NCBI GenBank assembly: GCA_023135165.1
Contig: JAGLTS010000054.1
Span: 1-39,413, forward strand
Origin: Phycisphaerales bacterium
Lineage (GTDB): Bacteria; Planctomycetota; Phycisphaerae; Phycisphaerales; JAGLTS01
Direction of reading: 5' to 3'
Length of the DNA stretch: 39,413 nucleotides
Made by a program: the position numbers and the translations under genes. Numbering within the stretch: position 1 is the stretch's first letter; each line of letters begins with the position of its first letter. Positions 8,687-18,049 of this stretch are shown one piece after another. Below the pieces are notes generated by a model that saw only the letters and a program-made list of their open reading frames with translations, made no database searches and was not told the DNA's origin.

Positions 8687-8909
8687 GCAGCAGCCGGGCT
8701 GCTACGCAGCCCTGGAGTAGCCCCGGACCGGCGGGCGTCGCGTGGTCGACGCTTCGCATGGCTCGAACCAATCAACCTGTGGGATGGCGTCGTGCTCGTG
8801 ATGCGCGCTGCATCGCCGGACACCGGCCCCCTCGCTGTCTTGAGCAGCGGGCATCCGTCGCCCAGGTGCGGTTCCAGGTACGATCCGGCCCCATTTGGAG
8901 TGCATGACG

Positions 8910-9830
8910 ATGTCCGTGTCGGTGATCATTGGGACATTCGACGGCGTTCACCTCGGCCACGCGGCGCTGGTCGAGCATGCTCGCCGGTGCGCTGGGCCGA
9001 CCGGCACGGTTCTGGTGCTGGCGTTCGATCCGCACCCGCTGACCACGCTCCGCCCCGACTTCGCGCCGCCCCGTCTCACGACACTCGCCGACCGCACCGA
9101 GCTGCTCCGGTCGCTCGGCGTCGATCGTGTGCATCGGCTCACCCCGGACCTCGCCACGCTCCAGCTCACACCCTCGCAGTTCATCGAACGCATCGCGGTC
9201 GAGCATCGACCCGACCACATCATCGAAGGCCCGGACTTCACATTCGGACGCGATCGGCAGGGCGATGTGCGGCTCCTCCGCGAACTGGGCGGCGCGCTCG
9301 GGTTCGAGGTCCACTGCGTCGAACCGGTCGAGGTGACGCTGACCGATCACAGCATCGTCACCGCATCCAGCTCGCTTGCGCGATGGCTCATGCACCACGG
9401 CCGAGTCCGGGACCTGCGAAGCGTACTGGGTCGGCCGCACCGGATCAGCGGCGTCGTCGCGCGGGGGCACCGACGTGGACGAACGCTCGGCGTGCCGACC
9501 GCGAATCTCCAGACGCCGGTCATGCTTCCCGCCGACGGCGTCTACGCGGGGATCGGCTACGTGCCGGACGGTCGCTGTTATCCCGCTGCCGTCAACGTCG
9601 GCCAGAACCCGACGTTTGACGAGCTGCGTCGCCACGCTGAAGTGCATCTCATCGGGTACGATCACGTCGGCGACGAATACGGCTGGGAATTGCATGTTGA
9701 GTTCCATGACTTCCTCCGCGATCAGATTCGATTCGCAAGCGCGCGCGAGTTGACTGAGCAGATGAAGCGAGACATCGATCGGGCCGACAGACTGATAGGC
9801 CGGCGATGTGCTGAGCCCGCACCGCGGTGA
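8910..9830 (+). CDS. ribF: Bifunctional riboflavin kinase/FAD synthetase
   Basis: RibF phosphorylates riboflavin to FMN and adenylates FMN to FAD in the cytoplasm. The N-terminal nucleotidyltransferase domain has GTFDGVHLGH (HxGH-like ATP site), AFDPHPL and the conserved 'EGPDFTFGRDRQGD'. The usual 'SSTxIR' motif appears here as SSSLARW, which is slightly divergent. The C-terminal flavokinase domain has GHRRGRTLGVPTANL, followed by DGVYAGI, AVNVGQNPTF and the catalytic Glu in AEVHLI. The length (306 aa) fits the family. Starts at 8895 (TTG), 8904 (ATG) and 8910 (ATG) are all possible. 8910 has GGAG 9 nt upstream and gives the usual short N-terminus. A TACGAT box lies at 8879. The next gene starts 34 nt after its stop and is probably cotranscribed. 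Confidence 0.93.
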   Translation: MSVSVIIGTFDGVHLGHAALVEHARRCAGPTGTVLVLAFDPHPLTTLRPDFAPPRLTTLADRTELLRSLGVDRVHRLTPDLATLQLTPSQFIERIAVEHRPDHIIEGPDFTFGRDRQGDVRLLRELGGALGFEVHCVEPVEVTLTDHSIVTASSSLARWLMHHGRVRDLRSVLGRPHRISGVVARGHRRGRTLGVPTANLQTPVMLPADGVYAGIGYVPDGRCYPAAVNVGQNPTFDELRRHAEVHLIGYDHVGDEYGWELHVEFHDFLRDQIRFASARELTEQMKRDIDRADRLIGRRCAEPAPR

Positions 9831-9864
9831 TCGCGCCGAACCGGTTGACTGTAAGGAGCCGCCA

Positions 9865-10896
9865 TTGACGCCCGAACCGCCTGCGTATGAGTCGAACTGC
9901 GACTTGAGCGAGATCGCCGATCGGTTGGGCGCAGCGTCGCGCGTGGCGGTCGTCACGCATACGAAGCCTGACGGCGATGCGATCGGCGCTACGCTTGCCC
10001 TCGCGCGGTCCCTGCTCGCGCGAGGCGTCGAGGCGACCATCATCTACCACGGGCCTTGGCCGAAACGCTATGAGTGCTTCCTGGAAGAGACACCCGTCAT
10101 TCACTACCAGCCCGGCCGGTCGCTGCCCGAAGTTGATGTCGTGGTCATCGTTGACACCGGTGCGTGGTCGCAGCTTTCGCAGCTTCGGCCTCACCTCGAA
10201 CCGATGCGCGACAACGCGATTCTCATCGATCACCATCGGCGAGGCGATGATGTCGCGGCGCTTCGTTACATCGACCCGCGGGCTGCCGCGGTCTGTGAAC
10301 CCGTCGCCGAGGTATGTCGGCTGCTCCTCGGTAATGATGCTCTGCCCCGCGACATCGCCGAGCCGCTGTTCGTCGGCATCGCGCTCGACACGGGCTGGTT
10401 CAAGTACTCATCGGTTCGGCCGGTCACGTTTCGTCTCGCCGCGGACATGCTCGATGCGGGCGTCGATCACGCTGCGATCTTCCGCAAGATCGAGATGGCG
10501 GACCGCGTGCCCCGGCTCGGCTTGATGCAGCGCGCCCTGGCCTCGCTGGAACTTCTCTACGACGACTCCGTCGCGCTCATGCTCATCACACGACGCGATG
10601 TGAAGGAAACGCACGCCGACCCTGATGATGTGAGCGGGCTGATCGACTGTCCGCAGACGGTCGAGGCGATTCGCGTGGTCTGTCTGGTCACGGAGCTGAA
10701 ACCGGATGTGACGAAGGTGAGCTTGCGCAGCAAGCCGAGCGACGACCCCGACGTACCCGCCGTCGATGTGGATGTGATCGCCCAGAAGCTCGGAGGCGGC
10801 GGGCATTTCCACGCCGCCGGCGCGAAGGTGGCGAAGCGCTATGAGGATCTCCTTCCGACACTTCGGGAGATGCTTAAGCCCGCCCAGACGCCGTAG
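9865..10896 (+). CDS. nrnA: DHH/DHHA1 phosphoesterase, NrnA-like
   Basis: This 343-aa cytoplasmic enzyme probably degrades nano-RNAs and/or dephosphorylates pAp. The metal-binding motifs of the DHH superfamily are in order: THTKPDGDAIGATLAL near residue 30, VIVDTGAWSQ, LIDHHRR (the DHH motif), and the C-terminal DHHA1 substrate motif GGGGHFHAAGA. The architecture and length match NrnA. The start is TTG 9865: AAGGAG stands 6 nt before it, whereas the open frame up to 9808 has no signal. It follows ribF with a 34-nt gap. It ends only 4 nt from the stop of the convergent short ALDH gene, with no terminator hairpin in between. The symbol is a family-level assignment. Confidence 0.88.
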   Translation: MTPEPPAYESNCDLSEIADRLGAASRVAVVTHTKPDGDAIGATLALARSLLARGVEATIIYHGPWPKRYECFLEETPVIHYQPGRSLPEVDVVVIVDTGAWSQLSQLRPHLEPMRDNAILIDHHRRGDDVAALRYIDPRAAAVCEPVAEVCRLLLGNDALPRDIAEPLFVGIALDTGWFKYSSVRPVTFRLAADMLDAGVDHAAIFRKIEMADRVPRLGLMQRALASLELLYDDSVALMLITRRDVKETHADPDDVSGLIDCPQTVEAIRVVCLVTELKPDVTKVSLRSKPSDDPDVPAVDVDVIAQKLGGGGHFHAAGAKVAKRYEDLLPTLREMLKPAQTP

Positions 10897-10900
10897 CGCA

Positions 10901-11779
10901 TCAGGCGCCAACGGGGCGCCAAGTCGTCTTCATCTCAACGAACGGTTCGATCAGCCAAGGGTTGTGGCAGGCGTTGTCGTCATACCAGGCGTCGGCAGCG
11001 AGCTTGTGTACGGTCACACGCTTGATGTTCTCCGCAGCGCCCGCGCGCAACACTTGTCGCTGCGACTTCGGGAGATTCGCAGCGTGAATGGCGTCGATGT
11101 CGCGGTGATGTGCAATGTGCGGGATCAGTTCGCTGCGCATGCCGGTCAGGAGATTGACCACGCCGGGCGGCACGTCGCTTGTGGCGCAGACCTCGCCGAA
11201 GACGCATGTAGCAAGAGGATGCGCCCCGCTGCCCAGCGCTACGATCGTGTTGCCCACACACAACGGCGGCGCGATGAGCGATACAAGTGCGAGCAGCGGC
11301 TCCTCATCCGGCGCGATGACTGCTGTGACGCCCACCGCTTCGGGGACGGTCACGTTGTCATACGGCCCGGCGACGGGATTGCAGCCGGCCAGCACGTGGC
11401 TGAACTTGTCCGTCCATCCCGCGAAACACACGAGTCGATCGACGGCAGCGCCGACCTCCTTGCGAGCGCGGCGAATCCCGCCCGGCACAGTGGACGCGAG
11501 CAGCGAGGTGAACTCCTCATGCTTGCCATCGAGCATCTCCGCCATGCGATACATGATCTGACCGCGCAGGTAGGCGGTCGCATTGGCCCATGCGCCCTGC
11601 GCGCCGCGTGCGGCTGCGACGGCTGCGGCGAGATCGTCGCGCGACGCTCGACCGACATGCGCGATGATTCGTTCATCACGGTGAGCGACCCGGATCGTGC
11701 GGCCGGACTTGGTCCGCGGGAACTTGCCGCCGATGTACAGCTTGAACGTCTTGGGAACCGCCAGTCGTTCCGCCATCAT
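10901..11779 (-). CDS. Short ALDH-fold protein without catalytic domain
   Basis: This 292-aa protein matches the N-terminal, NAD-binding half of the aldehyde dehydrogenase fold: LYIGGKFPRTKSGRTIRV, 'VGRASRDDLAAAVAAARGAQGAWA', 'PEAVGVTAVIAPDEEPLLALVSLIAPPLCVGNTIV' and 'DVPPGVVNLLTG'. It then stops shortly after the position of the missing Gly-rich loop and has no catalytic-cysteine domain. It ends in NPWLIEPFVEMKTTWRPVGA. This size and composition resemble the second, non-catalytic domain of ALDH16 proteins, here encoded separately. Its ATG overlaps the stop of the full-length ALDH gene (ATGA, 4 nt) and has GGAG 5 nt upstream, so the two subunits are coupled. It is probably structural, forming a complex with its neighbour. 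Confidence 0.8.
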   Translation of the reverse strand: MMAERLAVPKTFKLYIGGKFPRTKSGRTIRVAHRDERIIAHVGRASRDDLAAAVAAARGAQGAWANATAYLRGQIMYRMAEMLDGKHEEFTSLLASTVPGGIRRARKEVGAAVDRLVCFAGWTDKFSHVLAGCNPVAGPYDNVTVPEAVGVTAVIAPDEEPLLALVSLIAPPLCVGNTIVALGSGAHPLATCVFGEVCATSDVPPGVVNLLTGMRSELIPHIAHHRDIDAIHAANLPKSQRQVLRAGAAENIKRVTVHKLAADAWYDDNACHNPWLIEPFVEMKTTWRPVGA

Positions 11780-13251
11780 GAAAACTCCACGTAGGGGCGC
11801 AGGCCCTGGATGCCGCCTTCGCGCCCCAGGCCGGACTCCCTGCAACCGCCGACCGGCGATGCCGCGTCGAACTTGTGATACGTGTTGCACCACACGACGC
11901 CCGCCTTGAGCCTGTTCGCGATCTCGCGACCCTTGGAACCCTTGTCCGTCCACACGCCCGCAGCCAGGCCGAACGGCGTGTCATTCGCCTGAGCAATCGC
12001 TTCGTCAGGCGTGCGGAATGTCATCACCGCCAGGACCGGGCCTGGGATCTCCTCGCGGCAGGCGACATCGCTCGGATGCACATCGGTGAGCAGCGTCGGC
12101 CTGCACCAGGAACCTTTCTTCGGCAGCGGTGATGCGCTTGTCTCATGGAGCTGCGCGCTGGCGTCACATGCGGTCTTGAGATAGGCCTTGATCGTATCGA
12201 GTTGCTGTTTGCACGCGAGCGGGCCGACATCCGTGTTCTTGTCGAGTGGATCACCGACGCGAATCGTCGCCATGCGGATCTTCAGCTTCCGCACGATCTC
12301 GCCCAGAATGGGTTCCTCGACAAGCAGGCGCGCACCGGCGCAGCAGGAGAGCCCTCGGCTAAAGAAGACGCCCTGCACCGCGCCTTCGATGGCCTGATCG
12401 AGGCTCGCGTCGGCGAAGACGATGTTCGGGCTTTTTCCGCTGAGTTGGAGCGTCACGCGCGCGCCGGTCTCCGCAGCGGCCCGCGCGATGCGTTTGCCGG
12501 TTTCGGTTGAGCCGGTGAATGAGATCGCGCGCAGGCCGGTGTGTGCGGCAAGCGCTTCACCTGTCTTCGCCCCGCCGGTGACGATGTTGACCACGCCCGG
12601 CGGGAGCTCAACTTCCTGGAGGATCTCAGCGAGGCGCAGCACAACGAGCGACGACAGCTCCGAGGGTTTGAGAATGCAGGTGTTCCCGCACGCGAGCGCT
12701 GGGGCGAGCTTGCGAGCCGCCATGAGCAGTGGGGCGCCCGCTGGGATGATCTGCCCGCACACGCCGACCGGTCGAGGAGAAGCGACGGCGAACGCATAGC
12801 GCAGCTTGTCCGCCCAGCCTGCGTTGTAGAAAAAGTGCTGCGCCGCCAGCGGAATGTGCAGGTCGCGCGACTCGCGGATCGGTGTACCTGCGTCTTTGGT
12901 TTCGAGGACGGCCAGTTCGTGCGCCCGTTCCTGGATGCGCCGTGCGATGCGGAAGAGGTACTTGGCGCGTTCCCTTGGTTTGGTGCGTGCCCATTTCGCT
13001 TGTGCGGCGCGGGCTGCCCGGACTGCGCGGTCCACATCCGATTCGTCGCCGGCAGCGATGTCGCTGATCGGCTCATCCGTTGCGGGGTTGATCGTTGCAA
13101 TGTGCTTGCCGTCGGCCGGCTCGACGAACTCGCCGTCGATGAAGTGCCCGTACCGATGAGCGATCTCGATCGGCGTGCTGTCCGGGGCGTCAGCGTACCG
13201 CCATGCCGAGCCGAAGCTGAGTTCAGGTTGCCGAGTTGATTGGGCCGTCAC
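11776..13251 (-). CDS. Aldehyde dehydrogenase, ALDH16-like catalytic unit
   Basis: This 491-aa protein covers the whole NAD(P)-dependent aldehyde dehydrogenase fold: FIDGEFVEPADGKHIATINPAT, KLAPALACGNTCILKPSE, FTGSTETGKRI, LSCCAGARLLVEE and PVGGCRESGLGREGG. The catalytic Cys is C303. The general-base Glu of the LELGGK motif is replaced by Gln (Q269 in TLQLSGKSP), at the same 34-residue distance from the Cys as in classical enzymes. The GTG start lies 1 nt after the deoC stop, with GGAGG inside deoC 6 nt before it. The open frame to 13380 only shadows deoC. Context suggests oxidation of the acetaldehyde released by DeoC. Altered activity because of the Glu-to-Gln change is an inference. Confidence 0.88.
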   Translation of the reverse strand: MTAQSTRQPELSFGSAWRYADAPDSTPIEIAHRYGHFIDGEFVEPADGKHIATINPATDEPISDIAAGDESDVDRAVRAARAAQAKWARTKPRERAKYLFRIARRIQERAHELAVLETKDAGTPIRESRDLHIPLAAQHFFYNAGWADKLRYAFAVASPRPVGVCGQIIPAGAPLLMAARKLAPALACGNTCILKPSELSSLVVLRLAEILQEVELPPGVVNIVTGGAKTGEALAAHTGLRAISFTGSTETGKRIARAAAETGARVTLQLSGKSPNIVFADASLDQAIEGAVQGVFFSRGLSCCAGARLLVEEPILGEIVRKLKIRMATIRVGDPLDKNTDVGPLACKQQLDTIKAYLKTACDASAQLHETSASPLPKKGSWCRPTLLTDVHPSDVACREEIPGPVLAVMTFRTPDEAIAQANDTPFGLAAGVWTDKGSKGREIANRLKAGVVWCNTYHKFDAASPVGGCRESGLGREGGIQGLRPYVEFS

Positions 13252-13252
13252 G

Positions 13253-14134
13253 CTACGCCTCCGAGAAGTCGTATTTGGCTGTGTCGCTGCCGGTCGCCTG
13301 CCGGGCGAGTTGCCGAAGCAGGTCGTTGGCCAGTGAAGATGCGCCGAAGCGGAAGCAGTCCGGCGTGAGCCATGCGTCACCGAGCGTTTCTTTCACCATG
13401 ACCAGATAGCTCAGTGCAGCACCGGCCGTCGAGATCCCGCCCGCTGGCTTCATGCCGATCATGCATCCTGTGCGAAGGTAGTGGTCGCGGATGGCATGGA
13501 GCATGACGAGCACGACGGGCATTGTGGCTGCGGGCTTGATCTTGCCCGTGCTCGTCTTGATGAAATCGGCGCCGGCTTCGATGGCCAGGTCGCTCGCTCG
13601 GCGGATGTTTTCGTAGGTTTCCAACTCACCTGTTTCGAGAATCACCTTGAGATGCGCCCCGGCGCACGTCTCCTTCACACGGCGGATCTCGTCGGACACC
13701 GTCTCGCGGTCGCCCGCCAGGAATGCGCCGCGATTGATGACCATGTCCACTTCGTCCGCACCGGCATCGACGACCGCTCGCACGTCGGCCAGACGCACCG
13801 AGAGCGGGTACTGCCCGCTGGGGAATGCGGTCGCCACCGACGCCACGCGCACGCCCGTTCCGTCCAGTTCGCGCTTGGCCAAGGCGACGAAGGCTGGGTA
13901 CACGCACACCGCTGCGACGTGAGGCAGGTCCGGCATCGCGCCGCACGGCTGCACGGCCTTGCGACACAGCGCCCGCACCTTCTGCGGCGAGTCCTTGCCC
14001 TCCAGCGTCGTCAGGTCGAGCATCGAGAGCGCCATCCGCATGCCTTGTGTCGCCGCCTCCCCCTTGACCGAGCGCTTTGCGAACGCCGCAGCCTCCGCTT
14101 CGACCATCACACTGTCCACCGCTGTGATCGGCAT
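13253..14134 (-). CDS. deoC: Deoxyribose-phosphate aldolase
   Basis: DeoC cleaves 2-deoxyribose 5-phosphate to glyceraldehyde 3-phosphate and acetaldehyde in deoxynucleoside catabolism. The Schiff-base lysine is K193 in DFIKTSTGK, the second active-site lysine is K229 in KPAGGI, and the acidic residue is D130 in DEVDMVIN. VCVYP near residue 76 is also family-typical. At 293 aa it is longer than the short bacterial enzymes, with an N-terminal extension and the tail 'YDFSEA' like the longer DERA class. The start ATG has TACACT 6 nt upstream and no ribosome-binding site. It is the first gene of deoC-ALDH-short ALDH, in which acetaldehyde could be passed directly to the dehydrogenase. Confidence 0.94.
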   Translation of the reverse strand: MPITAVDSVMVEAEAAAFAKRSVKGEAATQGMRMALSMLDLTTLEGKDSPQKVRALCRKAVQPCGAMPDLPHVAAVCVYPAFVALAKRELDGTGVRVASVATAFPSGQYPLSVRLADVRAVVDAGADEVDMVINRGAFLAGDRETVSDEIRRVKETCAGAHLKVILETGELETYENIRRASDLAIEAGADFIKTSTGKIKPAATMPVVLVMLHAIRDHYLRTGCMIGMKPAGGISTAGAALSYLVMVKETLGDAWLTPDCFRFGASSLANDLLRQLARQATGSDTAKYDFSEA

Positions 14135-14140
14135 GCGGCC

Positions 14141-14146
14141 AGTGTA
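14141..14146 (-). promoter_or_regulatory. -10-like box in front of deoC
   Basis: On the minus strand TACACT ends 6 nt before the deoC ATG. No Shine-Dalgarno sequence lies in between, so a leaderless deoC-ALDH transcript is likely. Confidence 0.4.
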
Positions 14147-14244
14147 CGTGGTTCACCGCAGCGCAGCAGCCCAGCCGACCGTGCTGCGCGCGATCGCGCC
14201 TGCGGCAACATCTTTGGACTTGCTTGACCCTGATATGGATTGTG

Positions 14245-14568
14245 CTACGCCGCTCTTGCAGCAGGCAGCGAGGCTGCGGGGACCGGCGCGGCCTCCACGC
14301 GCAGGAGCGACACCCACAGGCCGTACTGGTTGCGTTTAACACCGTGGGCTGCGTAGTCGGCGAGCCAGACGCCGTCGTCGACGAGGTACTGGAACTCATG
14401 CTCGCCTTGGGGCAGGTGCAGACACAGCGTCCACCACCCTTCATCCGGCCCATCCATTCGGATCGCTCGCTCCTCCCAGCCGGTGAATGTCCCCGCGACA
14501 CGGACATCGCGTGCATCGGGCATGAACAGTTCGAACTGGATCGAGCCATCCACCTGAGGCTGTACCAT
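14245..14568 (-). CDS. Stand-alone glycogen-binding E-set protein
   Basis: This 107-aa protein is essentially one AMPK-beta/CBM48-like glycogen-recognition domain: FELFMPDARDVRVAGTFTGW, then WWTLCLHLPQGEHEFQYLVDDGVWLAD, with the Trp and Lys/Tyr-type surface residues expected for alpha-glucan binding. There is no signal peptide, so it is likely cytoplasmic. The tail (PVPAASLPAARAA) is low-complexity. GGAGG 7 nt before the ATG supports the start. It lies 110 nt upstream of deoC on the same strand. Another domain of this family is fused to the ParA protein encoded about 3 kb away. Proteins of this size in other bacteria are usually just called glycogen-binding domain proteins; the partner enzyme is unknown. 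Confidence 0.85.
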   Translation of the reverse strand: MVQPQVDGSIQFELFMPDARDVRVAGTFTGWEERAIRMDGPDEGWWTLCLHLPQGEHEFQYLVDDGVWLADYAAHGVKRNQYGLWVSLLRVEAAPVPAASLPAARAA

Positions 14569-14720
14569 GTGAGGGCCTCCATCCTCGGGCTGGGTGTGAT
14601 CCGGCAGCGACTGCGCGGATCTTCATGTTCTGGCAGCGAAGCGCAGCGTGCGTCGCGGGCGCTGCATTCCGGCCATTGTCATCGACTACGAGACGCTGCT
14701 CCATGAGATGCAACGCGGGA

Positions 14721-16427
14721 ATGACGGCCAGACGGACTGTTTTCTTCACTGCGGTGTGCGCTGCGGCGGCTTTGCTCGCCTTGGGGATCGCCGGTTGTCA
14801 GGCGCGCGACGTGTCGAGCACGAGTCCGTTGTGGCGTGTCGAGCCGGTCGATCGCCGGCCGGTGGTCATTGCGGGTCAGACGCTGGTCTTGCCGATGGCG
14901 CATGTCGGAATGTCGGTGGAGGCGGGAGCACCGCCCGACCGCGTGGATGTCGTGCTTGAGGATGGCCGATCGCTTGACGCAGCGCTGTACTGGGCGTGGG
15001 CGGAGGGGCGATCCGGTCGAAGTCGATGGATCGCGCCGGCGAACCGTTGGCGGGTGTCCGATGCGCCACCGACGGACGGCACGCCTGCCGCGGTGCTGCT
15101 TTTTGTTGATGTGCCCGGTGATGCGAAGGGCCAGTGGATGGATGTGGCGGGTGTGCCCATGCAGCCGATCTGGCTTGAGCCGAGCGGGTTGTTGTGGGAG
15201 ATCGACCTGGATCGACCGCAGGCGTTGGAGACGGAACTGCTGCTGCTCGCTGCGGAGGAGGCGGCGGACCCGGCGCGGCGCTGGCGCGCGGCGCTGCTCG
15301 CTGATCGGCTGCATACCGTTCCGACCTGGCAGCCGTTTGATGATCCTCGCATCGAGGCGATCGCTGACCAGGCGGAAGCTCAGTGGCGGGGCGGGCTGGA
15401 TCGGCTCGCTGCGGCGTCGCCGACGCTGGCCAGAGAGGTTCGCCGAGCGCTGACCCGCGTCTGCACGAACGGTCCGACGCTCATCCCTGCCTGGCCCGTT
15501 GATGAGGCGAGTCTGGCAGGCCTGCTGCATACGCTGGTGCTGGACAGGCTCACAACCCGCAGGCGGATCGACCAAGTCGAGGCCTGGCGCGCCGCCCAGC
15601 CACAGGCGGTCGTTTGGCCGATCGCGGATGGCGATGCGGACCACATGACGATCCGGATCGCCAACCTGTGTGATGTGCCGCAGTTCGCCATCCTGACATG
15701 GGATCGCGACAGCCCGGGTCAGTACATCGACGCGGTGGATGCGGAGCGGATTCAGCGTTTTCAGCCGACCCGCCCGCCTGACCGGGGTATGCCCGATGTG
15801 TTGCACGTTGAGATCGGATCCTGGCGGGGCGAGATTCCAGCAGCACCGCGCGTATATTCCTGTGCGCCGCCGGGTTACCCGATCGGGCCGTTCGCCGAGA
15901 CGCTCGACATGGCGACATGGTTGGCTGGGCGATTCAACACCGCCCCCGTCGAGCGTGCGACGCGCGCGATCGTTCGGCGGACCGATCTGGGCTGGGAGCT
16001 GTTCGTCGAGTGCCGATCACAGGCGGCGGATGGACCGGGCGAATCCCCGCTCGTCGATCCTCGTTCCGCCGATGCTATAGCGCTGACGGGCGAGGCGGTG
16101 TACGTCTTCTTCGGGCGGATCGACAAGCCCCGCCTCGTACTCGGCATCAGCAGGTCAGGCGAAGTCCGTGCATTCCACGGCTCGGCTACGGACGTGGAGA
16201 TACCCGTCGTTTCAGGTGAGCAGCGGTGGGTGGTCACCATTCCGATCCGCAGCGCGTGGATTGACGCTGAGGGCCGCATCTCGATCGGCGTGGTCCGCAG
16301 CTTCCAGGGAGATGCGTGGCCCACATCCTGGCCGATGCCGATGTTCCCCTGGCGTGTCGAGCCGGGTCGGGTCACGATCGACCTCTGTGCGTGGGATGGC
16401 ATGGACGAAAATGACCTGAACGGTTAA
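14721..16427 (+). CDS. Large lipoprotein of unknown function
   Basis: This 568-aa protein has a lipoprotein signal peptide: MTARRTVFF, a hydrophobic stretch, then the lipobox LGIAGC with the acylated Cys near residue 24. The mature part is soluble. An early segment 'IAGQTLVLPMAHVGMSVEAG' looks like an Ig-like beta domain. The C-terminal 200 residues (FNTAPVERATRAIVRR ... ISIGVVRSFQGDAWPTSW) have the style of a CBM9-like/DOMON beta-sandwich seen in planctomycete secreted proteins, but this is weak. The ATG at 14703 would add six residues; the open frame to 14625 would spoil the signal peptide. It is divergent from the glycogen-binding gene, with 152 nt between them. The function is not recognised. 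Confidence 0.75.
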   Translation: MTARRTVFFTAVCAAAALLALGIAGCQARDVSSTSPLWRVEPVDRRPVVIAGQTLVLPMAHVGMSVEAGAPPDRVDVVLEDGRSLDAALYWAWAEGRSGRSRWIAPANRWRVSDAPPTDGTPAAVLLFVDVPGDAKGQWMDVAGVPMQPIWLEPSGLLWEIDLDRPQALETELLLLAAEEAADPARRWRAALLADRLHTVPTWQPFDDPRIEAIADQAEAQWRGGLDRLAAASPTLAREVRRALTRVCTNGPTLIPAWPVDEASLAGLLHTLVLDRLTTRRRIDQVEAWRAAQPQAVVWPIADGDADHMTIRIANLCDVPQFAILTWDRDSPGQYIDAVDAERIQRFQPTRPPDRGMPDVLHVEIGSWRGEIPAAPRVYSCAPPGYPIGPFAETLDMATWLAGRFNTAPVERATRAIVRRTDLGWELFVECRSQAADGPGESPLVDPRSADAIALTGEAVYVFFGRIDKPRLVLGISRSGEVRAFHGSATDVEIPVVSGEQRWVVTIPIRSAWIDAEGRISIGVVRSFQGDAWPTSWPMPMFPWRVEPGRVTIDLCAWDGMDENDLNG

Positions 16428-16585
16428 TCGGCGGTCGTGCTGCATCACAGCCCAGCTTTCACGAGCCGTGCGGTCGTCGGCGCAGATGACCACAGTCGGT
16501 GGTGGTTCGACAGCGAAATGAAGTGGTTTTCAAGCATCGCGGGTGGTTGTTCCGATAAGTTTGCAAGCGGCTGGGAGGCATGACT

Positions 16586-18045
<1,460 letters not shown>

Positions 18046-18049
<4 letters not shown>

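Noticed and set aside
8772-10043. Minus-strand frame of 423 aa opposite ribF
   Set aside because: RibF motifs on the plus strand are unambiguous; the antisense product has no family features.
10901-14134. Bacterial microcompartment locus (aldolase plus ALDH)
   Set aside because: No shell protein genes are near, and the aldolase is DeoC, not the class II aldolase of planctomycete microcompartments.
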